Source of the DNA: Dacryopinax spathularia
Taxonomy: Eukaryota; Basidiomycota; Dacrymycetes; Dacrymycetales; Dacrymycetaceae
Direction of reading: 5' to 3'
Assembly: GCA_037974965.1 (NCBI GenBank)
Contig: JBBPFI010000003.1
Coordinates: forward strand, 1,302,001 to 1,366,000
Length of the DNA: 64,000 nt
Each line of letters opens with the position of its first letter. The stretch's first letter is position 1. The notes under the pieces are model-generated. The model was not told where the DNA came from, did not search any database, and worked only from the letters and a program-made list of their open reading frames with translations. Positions 43,352-55,305 of the stretch are shown piece after piece. Position numbers and translations under genes: made by a program.

Positions 43352-46301
43352 TCAGATCTCGCCTTCTTCTGGAGTCTCTGCCCTTGTTGATGCTGGAGGA
43401 GCTGGGGACGAATCATCGAGACGAGGACGCTGCCGTTGGTGTATTAGCTCAATCTACTGTACCTTCTGAAGTGGATGTGGGCGGCGCACCTTATGCACGC
43501 GCTCTTCGGACACCTCACCCTGGTCTCTCTCGGAGGATGCCCAATTAGAGCGCGCTCGGTCTTCTCCACGCAGGTGACTCTCTCGTTCACGCTTGGATCC
43601 GTATCCTTCACGGTATTTCTCGTCCCTTTCGCGGTCCCGCTCGGCCTCATCATCGCGAGCAGCTCGTCTCGACGAACGACGGTCATCGCGCAGACGAGAA
43701 GAGCGATGGCCTCGTTCATGCTCCCCATGATCCCGCTCTTTGGTCCGTTCTTTATCTCGATCTCGATCTCTGTCGCGCTCGCGGTCGGTACGTCTGTCCT
43801 TGTCTCGTTCCCTAGATTCACGTCGAGCGCTTCGCCGCTCATCGTCGACGTAACCAGACTTAGATCCCCGATCCCGGTCACGCTCATGTTCAGCATCATG
43901 TTCTCTCCGGGCTCGACCAGCGGAATGACTGTCCTTGCGTTTTCTACTTGTCACTGAACCATCATCCGAGACTTCCCTGAGTTTTTCCTGCCGAATAAAT
44001 CTAAGGTAAGGGCAGGAGCGCCTAGCGGTTCTCTGGCATACCTTCTGCCGCTTGATATATTTCATGAAAGCTGCTCGTCGAGCCTCCTCGTTGTCCAACG
44101 CCTTGTACTCGTCCAAGTCAGTCATACGGGGTACAGCCTACAAACCGTCAGAATGGTTCCGAACTAGACTGGAGATACCCACCTCTTCGTACGTTATGTC
44201 CAAATCAAGAGGGGGATCCAGCTTTTTCAAAGCATACCGCAGATCTTCCTGGAGATGTCTCAGCTTGCGTTCCGCCCTCCGTTTCTCGTCGGCATGCCGC
44301 CGAATGGCTCGTTCTCTCAGCTGCATACGCCGTCAGTGCGGCCCAACCATATAATCCAGAGATTATTACATGTTCGAACACATCTGCGATCTCCGATGAT
44401 CCAAGTCCCGATAATGAGGTCGCTTCGCTTATCGCAGCTTGAAATTCTTCCCAAGACGTGGTGTGATCAAACATGAAGCTACGTTCCTTGAGGACTTGTT
44501 CCACGGGAGCAACAAGCGCATCCAGCTGCAAGGAAAGTTCGTCCACAAGGTCCCAGAACAGTTCCAAGGGGGTTGATCCAGGATTACCCAGAAGGGTTTG
44601 ATATCGCGGGTCTTCAGCTAGTAGGGGATACACCGTCTTCCATTTACTTTTGGCTTTGATCTGGCCTTGCACCCGGAGCTCGTTGAGTAGTTCCTATGTG
44701 CCCTGAGCATACGAAGCCAACCTGGGGACAGCTTAACTCACTCTGAAACCCTCTCTCGCTTTCCTTTCCTGTCTCGTACGTTCGATTTGCCTCTTCCTGT
44801 GGACCTCTTCGTAATCACGCTCTAAAACCCGGCTGTAGTCTTCGAAAGCTAGCAACATGTCGAGAGGCGCAAGTTGCCGAAGCTCAGCGTCCTCCGCCCA
44901 TTGTTGCGAGGATACGATTTGTGCCTGAGCGTTTCGCCAGCGCGTAGTGACGTTCATATCCAGTTCCTTCAAAAGAGCTACGACTTTGCTGATATTCCGA
45001 GTACGCATCTCTCGAGTAGCAGCCTGTCGCAGGCTTCAGTTGAGTTATATGATTGCAAACTTGCACGGCTCACAGTTTGCTTTTCCATAAGAGCGCCAAC
45101 ATATTCGTCAAACAGCATGCGTCTCTCAGCCTCTACCTTGACTTGAGACCATGTTGGATTACCAGCGAAGAGTTTTTCTGCGGTACGGAATGTTGTGTAA
45201 TAGTGCACGCTCTTATTGCTGCTCAGCAAACTCCTGAAAGCCGGGCGCATTCGCTGGAGTCTCGCCTCCTTCTCTTCGGCTTCTTTCGCCTTCAGGTCTT
45301 CAACGTACTGTATCAAATCAGCACATATGCAATGGCAGCTTTTGCTCATCGAGATTTACCTTCTGCCAGGCTGCTTTCTTCTCCGCCAGGCTCTTTAGAG
45401 ACTTGTATAGGGGGTCTGTGATGATTGCCCGCATAGTCTGGTCCCATGTCCAGGTGGCATCGACTCCGGCTTTGCGAAGGAGATGCATGAACGCCCTTTC
45501 TGCCTCTTCCGTCGTAGCAAAACCGCCCTGAGGTATAACTGGATCGGGTGGAAGATTGGGGCGGCTCGGTAAGATGCTGACGGCGTTGATTGGCAGGCTG
45601 ATGGACGGCCGAGTCGCTGGAACGAAGCCGGTAGGCTGCATTATGGCAGTGGCGCCATTACTAAGTGGCGCCTGAGCAGGAGCAAATGCCGTTGTAGCCG
45701 TACCCACAATGGATAGCGCATTCTGCGGGACAACTGGGCTACCGAAAGGGACCCTGTGTCACACAGTCAAGAGTGGAAGAGCTCATCGTACAGAATACAC
45801 GAACACCGGCTTGGGAGCTACATGCGCCTGTCCAGGAAACTCCTTCTCGACTTGAGCAAGAAGTTGCGTGAGCTCATCGGGCATGTCCCATTTCGACTGC
45901 TTTGTTTCGGTCTTTACGGAGCAGACAACGAGTAAGCAGTCTGTCGGTCTGATATGGCAAGCGTACGAACGTTGTACCAATATTTGCGACCATTGGCAAC
46001 GTACTCCTTCCACGTTGTTTTCCCGAGTGCTCTCTGCAATCACTCCTCAGAAGCGAACGTAGACAGTGCGCAGATCTCACCTCAAAAGGAGTCTTGAGTG
46101 CATCGGGCTTCTCCCACACGCTCTGTTTCGTTTCATTCTGTTTATCGAGGTCAGGGCCCAAGGACACGATATGGTTGCAGGAAGACCTCACGTTATACCA
46201 GTATGTTCGACCTTCCGGATTGCGATGCTCGGTCTACACATAAGATTCTGAGATCGAGCGGTAACCCTCGGACTAGAAATCATTACCCAAAGGCTGGTCA
46301 T
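43352..46301 (-). CDS. PRP40: Pre-mRNA splicing factor PRP40 (WW-FF protein)
   Basis: About nine exons. Exon 1 encodes only MTSLW and splices onto [14 protein letters not shown], then [21 protein letters not shown] domain 1. WW domain 2 is [14 protein letters not shown] with [18 protein letters not shown]. After a Pro/Val-rich linker come several FF domains, for example [20 protein letters not shown] with [19 protein letters not shown], and [20 protein letters not shown]. The C-terminus is a long Arg/Asp/Glu/Ser RED-type tail, and a last exon ([13 protein letters not shown] ... EEGEI) ends at TGA 43352-43354. Prp40 is a U1 snRNP-associated nuclear protein that bridges the 5' splice site to branch-point factors. 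The start is chosen because it gives the first WW tryptophan directly. Confidence 0.92.
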
Positions 46302-46761
46302 TTCCTTTGTCAGACGGGCGAAAGGTAATGGGAGCGTGAGTGGGGGACACGGGTCCTCGTACCCTTGAGCGTGCCAACGGCGCGGAAACGGAAGTAAGGG
46401 TCCTCTCCCCCGACTGTCGGACTTCCGCCATGGCGATCCATTAAGCTCTCGTTCCTCGGACACAAGTCAGCCCTACGACCCCTCTCAGCGCCTCTTGATG
46501 CAAAACGCCCACACTCTTATCACACGCTTCACAGACCGGCATGATCCCCTCGACGCCACTGTGCAGACCTCTCAATGACATCTAATCATTATGATTTCGC
46601 TGTCCGCTCACTCCGTATTGTTGCGTACCCTTATCCGGGTACGCCGTCCCAGCAGGGCAGCTAGCTTTCGAGCCTGCCAACCTCCTCCGATTTACCCTGT
46701 CACAGGAGTCAGCATGAAGTGCTTGAAAGCAGGGCCCTCTCATGGCCCTTCCCTCCTGTTT
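46302..46761. other. Start of a gene-poor stretch, PRP40 upstream region
   Basis: About 460 bp upstream of PRP40. It should contain its promoter. No coding frame or repeat was recognised before the tandem duplication at 46762. Confidence 0.4.
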
Positions 46762-46994
46762 CTCGGCATTCGCCAGTCTTGTAAGCCTTTTCACACTCAT
46801 CTGACGAACCGTGGGTACACTTTACAAGAACTGTGTGGCCGCCGTGCAGGTCTACCCTCGCGTAATCCTCGACTGCACTCGGCACTCGCCGGTCTTGTAA
46901 GCCTTTTAATACTCATGCAGACGGACAGTTGGCGCACTTTACAAGAACTGTATGGCCGCCGTGCAAGTCTATCCTGGCGCAATCCTAGACTGCA
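46762..46994. repeat. Tandem duplication, two units of about 116 bp
   Basis: Unit 1 (46762-46877) and unit 2 (46878-46994) align along their whole length, at roughly 80% identity by eye. Both start CTCGGCA, carry TCTTGTAAGCCTTTT near the beginning and CTTTACAAGAACTGT plus GGCCGCCGTGCA in the second half, and end GACTGCA. Each unit contains the inverted pair CTTGTAA / TTACAAG about 55 bases apart. No coding frame with family features covers it. Confidence 0.85.
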
Positions 46995-47009
46995 CTCTGG
47001 TTGCAGCGC

Positions 47010-47038
47010 CGCGTTCAGCATTTGCACCACTGAACGCG
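47010..47038. other. Hairpin next to the tandem duplication
   Basis: CGCGTTCAG and CTGAACGCG form a perfect 9-bp stem around an 11-base loop, 15 bases after the second repeat unit. Confidence 0.7.
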
Positions 47039-48630
47039 AGTGAAGTCGAGATGCATAGCTGCCTTCCCTGTATGTCACGTGGGTGAGATGACGAGTACAG
47101 TAGAAGTAGAGGTGCGCTCCGGGCTTGAGAGCTTCTGAGCAATCTGCCAAAGGCACCGCCAATGGTACTGAAATGTACTTGTCTTCTTCCCAGAGTGCCG
47201 GTGATTGCTCTTGTCTTGCAATGGTCATCTTGGCATGACTCGCAGTCAAACTGATCACTGTTTCTATTTTTATCTCGTCATACGATTTACCGAGTCTTAT
47301 ATTTGCTGCACAAGGGAAATCTCCTGCTCATAAAATGCACACAGAGACCACAGGTCACTAAAGTGGCATTTGACCATGCCACTACGAACAAATAACATTG
47401 TTCTCAACTGCAATTGGCCTATGTTTGCCACATGACCTATATAGACAGTTGGATACAGTAGTTAAGAGCCATCACATGTTTGTTTGCTTTATACATGAAC
47501 CTTAACTGGTCTACAGGAGCACAGTGTACATACCTTAAGCTGAATGACTATACACCACACAATTAATTGGGTTCAGATGTATGAGTGTACTAGCACAGGG
47601 CTTCACCTTTCTCTCCTGTAAAAGCCAAACTCATTTTCGGAAACTCTTTACCCCTTTCAGCTGGATGAAAGCAGAAAAGGAATTCCTCCATTGTACATGT
47701 TGCGCAACTCTTTAATTCTAACAAATAGCAACCTCCTGCGGTGTCTCCGGTCTTTTGTTTAGCTAGTTGCGGCGGCCTGCCTCTCCAACAACCAGCCTCT
47801 CCTCCGTACGTCTAGAAATTGCACACCCCCAACGGGATTGCGCAATCTCTGGCATATTCTAGACTGCAAACCATCATACTGTTTCCCTATTCTAAACAAA
47901 TGATCACAAGTTGAGGTCATCTGCAAGTGAGGTGCTAGTGACAAGAAGCCTTGGAGCTTATTGTGAAAGCATGAACATAAATACCCACCCCCAAAAGGGC
48001 GAGCGAGCAAGAAGTGGTTCCACTGGGACAAGGCAAGTCGCAGCGAACTCAATAAGATGCGAAGGTTCCTAGGCACGGACTTATGAGAAGCGACTTCAGG
48101 TTTCGACGGTACGGTAAATAGCTGCGTGGGTGGCAGATGCCGGGCACAAATGGGGGCGGTGGATACGCGCAAACGGTCAGAATGCCCTGAGCCAACGAGC
48201 TCTTGCTAAACAGCGGCGTGTCCAGACGGGTCTCCTGCTTCTGGGACATGCGAACGAGACGTAACCACGAGCTGTCAAGGGCAAGGTGCGACGGGCAGGA
48301 TATCACTGATGTCCTGCGGGACAAAGGAGCATGAAGCTGCTATGAAATCGCTTCCGACCCTATAAGTAAAGTTGTAGCTGAGACCCAAATAAGGCATGTG
48401 AGCCAAAGGAAGGAGATAATTCATGCGGTGGAACGGTCTGCGGAAGGACGAGATCGATCCTATCAGTCCAGTGTTCGACGCGCGACGCGTCCCTGCAATG
48501 ATGTAGTGCTTCAGGGTCCACGGTCATTCGCATCTCGCCCGACCCACACTCTCTCCGGCGACGGTTGTCGGTCAAGGCAAAGCGCCGTGATCCTCCAGTC
48601 TTCTGTCGTTCAACGGCCACGTCGGTCGAC
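47039..48630. other. Gene-poor, AT-richer stretch upstream of YVC1
   Basis: About 1.6 kb without a supported gene. The part at 47260-47750 is visibly AT-richer than the rest of the window and contains a perfect hairpin AGTGGCAT-TTGACC-ATGCCACT (47362-47383). Open frames are short, have no family features and lack consistent splicing. It may be the remains of an unrecognised element or a long regulatory region for YVC1. Confidence 0.45.
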
Positions 48631-51600
48631 ATGTCCCACCATGACATCGAATCGGAACAAGCATCACTGCTAGGGAGTCCTCCGGTCTATCCAACAATCA
48701 TGGCAATCAGGAAGGATGTCTGCCATTACCTCGACACCTCGTTAACCTATGAGCAACTCCTGGCACCAGACCTAACATACTCTTTGGTGAGACCGCTGGC
48801 GTCGAAGTATGCCCGACTGAAGAATATTGCTGTACCTTTCTGCTTCCTCATCAACCGCGTACACTTCCTGCGCGATCAGAACTTCAGCACTCGTGCTGTC
48901 TCCATTTCTCGGGCGAACTTGTGCGAACTGCTTGCAATTCGGACGCTTCGGGAGTGGGTCGATCCTATGGACCTCGCGACAGTGCTGGTCACGAGCTTTG
49001 ATCTTCTCAGTGGGGCGAGCCCGGAAGTTGTTCAGGCAACGGTCCAGGATGGAGAGGAGCATGACTTGCAAGGCCGCGTGGGGAATACTATAGAGGTTCG
49101 AGCGTCTCATGAAGTGGGATCTAGCTAAGGCTCACAGCCCTCGATCACAGATAGCGATCATCTCCCAGTCGAAGCGCTTTATCAAGTCCTCGCCATGCCA
49201 GAAGGTGATTAATGCCATCTGGCGTGGTGAGATTGTATACCAGGCCGAGAGCTCCCATGCAATCATATCCGATGCGAGTATCCGAGTTGCTCGCTTTCGT
49301 GGAAGTCCCTTGACATGTGGACAGACATACAAAAGGCGTCCTATCTACTTTTACGACTATAGAAAGGCTCCCTTGCTGGATCACTACAGGTGAGCGTACA
49401 TTCGTCCTGTGCGAGTGCCTATCTCAAGTTTACGATCAGGCTCAAAGTGCCCGCTGTCCGTTCCGTACTGGAATACATGAAGTGATACCTCGACACTACC
49501 ATCTGTAGCAGTTCAGCTCACGTTATCCAGCTTCTCAATCCTATTCGCCCTGTTTATTGTGGCTCTCGAAGGCGCTGAAACTGATCGACTGAACATCTAC
49601 GAAGCCAGTTTTTTGGTAAGGAGCTGGAAAAGACATCGTGTCCCAAGTTGACCCGTCATTTCAAGGTCTATGCCGCTGGTAGGATAGCTGGCAAGCATCG
49701 ATATCCAGAATTTCACCTTTGATTTTGACAGGATTCACTTTGGAGAAACTTGCGGCGATGCAGGAGCATGGGCTGAAAAGTCTGCCTGCCATTATCCTCA
49801 TCTGGTCCTTCTGACGCTGATAGAGAGCATCAGTGTTTTCGGCCAACGTGAATGACCTCGCTTCCCTTGAGGCCTAGCGTGTTCTTACATGTTTTCGTCC
49901 AGCTATGGAACTTCTTCGACTTGGCGTTCATGACAATTTATGTATGCTATGCGGCGTTGAGGGTACACGGTCTGCGACATAATTCTGCATGGGCCAAAAG
50001 TCTGGGGATAGACCTGCTTGCTATCGCAGCTTGCCTCATGTTTCCGAGGGAAGGCTTTATAGCACTGGTAAGTGTGGATGTGACACTGAATCTCTCGTAT
50101 AGGCTCGCATTTGCTACCTTGTCCAACAACGTGCGTGAGGACATGGTTCCATATCAATGCCTCACATTCGTACTATTTGTTCTAGCTTATGATCCTGTAA
50201 GTCTCTGTTGCTGCCTGAGAGAAAGTGTGGGCTGACCTCGGCGTATGCAGCTCACTTCGCTCTATGCTGCTCGAATTCACCCTCTTGATGTTGTTGGCGG
50301 CGTTCTGGTTAGTACACCGGCCTGTCTGTCTGATTCGCAGCGTTGACGTCAGTCCGCAGCTTTGGAGGCTTCCTATATGCGCGTAAGTTCCATCTAAGAG
50401 CCTGCGAAGTCGGCTCACGGTCAAAGTGTGGACGCTCGGTAGGGGAAGGTGAGATTAGCAGGCCAGTAATGGGGTGATAAGGACCGTAACTGTGTCGGCA
50501 GGTTTTCGTCAGGGCAAGTCGCGTGGTGGATGTTGGACATATGGTGCGTGGAGAACAATGGAAAGGCGTTTGTTGATGCTCTGTAGGTTTGGCTTGGATG
50601 CTTCAGGCTTCGACAAATCATCATCATTTCACCCCTTCTTCGGACCAATCTTGATGGTGCTCTATGCTTGCCTCAGTAATACATTGCTGCTGACCGGTCT
50701 GTCCGTCATTTGACCTACTTGTCTGCCTTATTCACCTCGCATTGTATCCAGTTCTCGTTTCCGTACGTACACCTTCATCTGGCAGAGCTAGGCTAATCGA
50801 ACCTAGATTCTTTCCAACACGTTTGCCACCATCAACGCCGACGCGTTGGCTGAGTCCTTGTTCAGACGAGCCGTCACAACCGTTGAAGGGTAAACGTTTC
50901 GGTGCTCAAATCGGTATGAATGCAGCAACTCAACGTCTTGTAGAGTCAAAGTGGATGCGCTTTTCTCCTATCTTCCCCCTCTCAACTTAATTGCCTTCTT
51001 GATCATGTTCCCAGCATCGTACATTCTCAGTCCGCGCTGGTTCCACAAGGTACGAGGACGCCCAACACATTGCACGTGAGAGTTTTAAGTGTGGATCAGA
51101 TCAATGTAACCGCCATCCGGCTCACGTCTTTTCCGATCCTACTGGCAATTGCCTTTTATGAGCGTCAACTTTCGCCTTCACGCAAAGCTCCTACCTTCAT
51201 AGACCGTGCTGCGCAGGCAGCAGTGCGTGTCGTGGAAACCATGCCGCGTCGTTTAAAGAGGTTTAGTACGTCATGCTCGGCAATCTTCCTGTTCATGAGG
51301 CTGAGTTTTCCAGGCCTCTTTGAAGGGTTCGCGGGACCTGCTGCAGACATTGATGCCATCTTCGAAATAGAGGAACAAGCGGGGGAGACCGCTGATTCCA
51401 AGAACCTTTCCTCAGACGACCCTTTCCTGGTTGCCTATGAACAGCATAAGGATCCACGAACGTCTCGAGAACCACCCGTTTCCTTCGGCCGTTTGGATCT
51501 GGCCACCTCTCCTGCGGGGAGTCGAGGTTCAACACTTGGGGAAACGTCCCGCGGGGGACGTGCAGCACAGGAAGCATCTGTCGACTCAACAATCCGGCGA

Positions 51601-52047
51601 CGCCGGCATTCTGAAGTTCCGAGAGGATCCAGAGATAGAATGCGGGATCTCCTTTCGGACCATATTCAACCCACATTTACTCCCCTGATGCGTCTGTTTC
51701 AGCCGGTGGTTGAAGACGAAGCTCTGAGTGGCGGCACAGATTCCGACACACGTCGGTCAACTAAACCCCGTCCAACATCATTTCGACTGGACACGCCTCG
51801 TCCAGCAAGGGCCTCAAGCGCAGCGCGACCACGTCGACACGCTTCTGAGGATGAGTCACAACGAACGCGGCCTGAATTACGAGAACCACAGGCGGTACGC
51901 GACATTGAAGAAGCCGAAGATGAGGACGAACCAGCGTCTTTGGTGGAGGACGATCTGAAGAGCAGGCTTGAGAGAATTGAAAGTCAGCAGCAACGGTTGG
52001 AGAAACTACTCCTGGATATCGCCGGTGCGGTGGGACATGCCACCTAG
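48631..52047 (+). CDS. YVC1: Vacuolar TRP-type cation channel YVC1
   Basis: Ten or more exons. Exon 1 (48631 to about 49096) encodes the fungal Yvc1 N-terminal domain: SLVRPLASKYARLKNIAVPF, CFLINRVHFLRDQNF and RANLCELLAIRTLREW. Next come IAIISQSKRFIKSSPCQKVI NAIWRGEIVYQAESSHAI and RRPIYFYDYRKAPLLDHYR. The membrane part includes LTLSSFSILFALFIVALEGA, FLHVFVQLWNFFDLAFMTIY VCYAAL, SLGIDLLAIAACLMFPR, GPILMVLYACLSNTLLLT, and NLIAFLIMFPASYILSPRWF. The C-terminal 300 residues are a disordered, acidic cytosolic tail ending in a coiled coil (LKSRLERIESQQQRLEKLLL). Yvc1 releases Ca2+ from the vacuole on osmotic or oxidative stress. The start is the first ATG after an open but ATG-less leader. Internal exon limits between 49,380 and 51,100 are less certain than the identity. 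Confidence 0.86.
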
Positions 52048-52439
52048 CCAGGAGCTTCGTTATCTTGTCGTTGTGATGCACTCATGATGACTCGGTTTTC
52101 TGCGTCGCAAGGGCATATGGCCCGCGTAGGGACTCTATGCCAGATGTACGTACGAGACCAATCCTGTAGAAGGTATACTAGGATCCGATAATGCGGTGAT
52201 TGGAATAACTTACGTGTATGTAGTATGTGTGTGCATGTTGTGCAAGGCGTAAGTTCTTACCATTCCGAGTCGCGGCTTATGACCGTCTCGGTGGCGGTGC
52301 AGTCGTGCTCGGATGGTGGCGCGTCAAATGCATCATTGCCCCCATACGCGTCGACGCGTCCGCACTCTTGCAGCCCTACACTGATGGCTTGAGTTCAGAC
52401 AGCCTTCTGCAACACCTACCCGATTGTCATTCGTAAATC
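52048..52439. other. Spacer between YVC1 and MBP1
   Basis: A 392-bp spacer between two plus-strand genes holding the YVC1 3' UTR and the MBP1 promoter. No MCB-type cluster was obvious; one ACGCGTCGACGCGT palindromic run lies near 52345-52358 and includes two ACGCGT boxes, the sequence Mbp1 itself binds. Confidence 0.45.
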
Positions 52440-55045
52440 ATGGATCAGAAAGTCATCCGTGTGTACTCATCGGTTTACTCTGGCATTCAGGTAGGCATGC
52501 AGATCTGGTAGTCTTCAAGGCGTGCGTGTGATGAGAGGTTCGCAGGTGCTCGAGGCTATCGTCCGCGGCATTGCCGTCATGAAGCGGAAGTCGGACGGTT
52601 ATGTCAACGCAACACAGATACTCAAGGTGCGCATCATGAGCGACGCACCCGTCCATGCTCACAATATATCAACCCACTAGGTTGCCGGCGTGGAGAAGGG
52701 CAAGCGCACCAAGATCCTCGAGAAAGAGTGCGTGAGTACCCATACGCCCTGGGTTGATGCTCAGTCCCCACCAGCATTACCAATGGGGAGCATGAAAAGA
52801 TACAAGGTGGATATGGAAAATATCAAGGAACATGGTAAGCACCTCTCCTTTTCCTTTGGGAACTTGCTAATTCGTTGCAGGATCCCGTTGGAGCGCGGGC
52901 GCGAGTTGGCTCAGCAATACGGGGTGGCCCACCTTCTGGCACCCGTTTTCGATGCTCTTCCTACGCTGTCCAACGATGCTTTTCCCGGACGCCCACGGAT
53001 TTCCGGTCCATCACAAAACAATAACAAGGTCTCGGCCCGCCAGTCGCAGACTCTACCTCCTCCTTCAGTTGCGTCACCAGTCGTACCAGAATTTGGCGTC
53101 CAAGGGATCCCGACGGCTTTGGAGATATTGCATAGAAGCCGAACACAACATGTCCAAGGGCACTCACCGCTGCTGTTCGATGGGACCCTGTTCCAGGGCG
53201 AGAGCGATGCCGCGCATCCCCCAGTTAGTCGTGGTCAGTCTCTAAAGCGAGGCCGGCAACTCGAAGGAGATCAAACGGATGGTCTGCCGAGCATAGCCCC
53301 ATCCTATCAGTCCCAAAACGATCAGTACCTTCACTTGTCGAATGGGGATGGACCTCCGATAAAGAAGCTGAAAATCGAGTCGGTTGGCGTCTGTGAACCT
53401 GCAAACGGCACCTTGATGCCACCGCTTCTGCCCGGCAACACCTCGTCCGATCTTACGCCCCACCTGCCTGTGTTTGAAGATCTGGAGTTCCACCTATCCA
53501 AACCTAATTCTCGAGCCCAGCGAGCGCTGACGGCGATTGACAACGACGATTCTGCGAGCTTACTTGCTGCTCTCTCAATAGTACAGGCGGACGGCATGCC
53601 CGGGCTGGACGGAAGTCTGAAACTGGACGAAGAGGGTCATACAGCTTTGCATTGGGCAGCGGCTTTGGGGCGGCAGAATATTGTAGACGCCCTGGTGCAA
53701 GGCGGTATTGATGTCGCCGCCCGGAACGCTATGGGCGAGACTGCGTTGATGCGCGCCGTCAAGTCCTCGTATAATTATGAGCGACAAACATTCGGCTTTC
53801 TGGTGTCATGCCTCCAGGGGTCTTTGAAGTTGGTAGACGACTCCAATCGGACACTGCTGCACCATATTGTTCAACTCGCTGCAGTCAAGGGACAGGCCAC
53901 CGCAGCCAGGTATTACATGCAGATCGTTTTCGAGTGGATCGCGCGTCATGTCGGTGGCAACTATCGCGACCTTGTCGATGTGCAGGACATCAACGGTGAT
54001 ACGCCACTCAACATTTCCGCTAGAATTGGCTCGAGGGCGTTGGTTCGAATGCTTCTAGACGTCGGTGCTGATCGGACAATTCCGAACAAACTGGGTTTGC
54101 GGCCTGGTGACTTCGGTATTGAGGAAGATGTCAGTGCGTTTGCATCCATTTGAATTCTACTAATGGCCCCCCGCATCAGAATCTCCAGCATAATCCCACT
54201 GAGGATGCATTCTCGTCGTTGCGAGCAAACAAGTCGGCTCCACTCCAGCGGAGCTCGAATATCATATCTGGTGACTCTCAACTTCCCCTGAATAATACAC
54301 TTGAACTGACCCACACTGTGTAGGCATTACTAGTAAGATGGAAGCACTCACATCCGAATTTGCATCGGAATTGGAAGGGAAGCAGAAGCAGATTGTGATG
54401 AATCAGGTCCATCTGCGCGCAGCTACGAGGCAACTTGCCGAGCAGAGGCGTCAAATACAGATCTGGAAGTCGAAGTGCGAGGAGCTTGATCAAGCAAGAC
54501 AGCGCGTGAAAAACGTGCAGCGAGCGCTAGCTGAAGAAGAGGAATTCGACTGGACGGGTCGGATCGAGGCGGATGGCAGTCCTGCCGGTGAAGCTGCAGG
54601 TGTGGCCTTCGCATATCGTGGCAGTAGCCGTTCGCTCTCATCTGGTGCCGCTGTCGAGGTCTCCTTCGAACTCGAGCCGGATCCCCCAATGCCCTCTGGC
54701 AGCAATGCTGTCGCACTTATCAAACTTAGACGAATAAGAGCTTGGACAGAGCGAGTCGAGCACATCCTGTCCCAGCGTATCAGCCGGTTGCAGGGTGCGG
54801 GCGCGGAGAAAGAACTCCAGTGCAAACGAATTGTGTCTCTTTGTACGAAAGTACCTGTGGAGGAAGTCGAACGAGTAAGTCCAGCAGACGTTTCGACCAC
54901 CGCTTGTCTGATGCGCGCACAGATGCTCGAGCCCTTGCTGAATGCCGTCGAAAGCGACAGCGACAATCTGGATCTTGAACGAGTTTCCGGTTTTCTAGCA
55001 AAGGCAGGCTGCACTGCCCCTTTCTGCGTTCAAATTGAAGTCTAA
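52440..55045 (+). CDS. MBP1: APSES/ankyrin transcription factor MBP1
   Basis: About eight exons. The APSES (KilA-N) DNA-binding domain is assembled across five small exons: MDQKVIRVYSSVYSGIQ, VLEAIVRGIAVMKRKSDGYV NATQILK, VAGVEKGKRTKILEKD, then ITNGEHEKIQGGYGKYQGTW and IPLERGRELAQQYGVAHLL. A Pro/Ser linker follows, then ankyrin repeats (EGHTALHWAAALGRQNIVDA LVQGG, MGETALMRAVKSS, NRTLLHHIVQLAA, INGDTPLNISARIGSRALVR). A C-terminal coiled coil comes next (KQKQIVMNQVHLRAATRQLA). It is the DNA-binding subunit of the MBF complex controlling G1/S genes, working with Swi6. An intron near 54873-54921 inside VEEVER-MLEPLLNAVESD is likely. The exact C-terminus (stop at 55043-55045) is the least certain part. 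Confidence 0.9.
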
Positions 55046-55305
55046 TCATATAGCAGGTTCGCAATGGCAATATCTAAGCTGTGCTGGCTGAGCCCCGGAC
55101 GGTGGAGGCCAGTGTCCTAGACATCGGTCCTGCGTGGTCATCGGCGTGTATTTCTGGATCTCATCACATACTTCCGGTTGTCTTTGTCGTCCGTTCGCCG
55201 CAAGGTCTTACGCTTGCCAGCGTCCACCATGCTTCATTGGTTCTCTGGAAGGCGCATATCCTTCGATATTACTGTTACAAGCAGTACGTGCACCTGGTTC
55301 ACCTA

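Noticed and set aside
48565-48630. N-terminal extension of YVC1
   Set aside because: It would need a TTG start; the ATG at 48631 precedes the conserved domain.
49440-49520. A 30-base intron in YVC1 (donor GTGATA)
   Set aside because: Too short and breaks the frame; a 52-base intron from GTACTG to TTCAG keeps the frame into the membrane helix.
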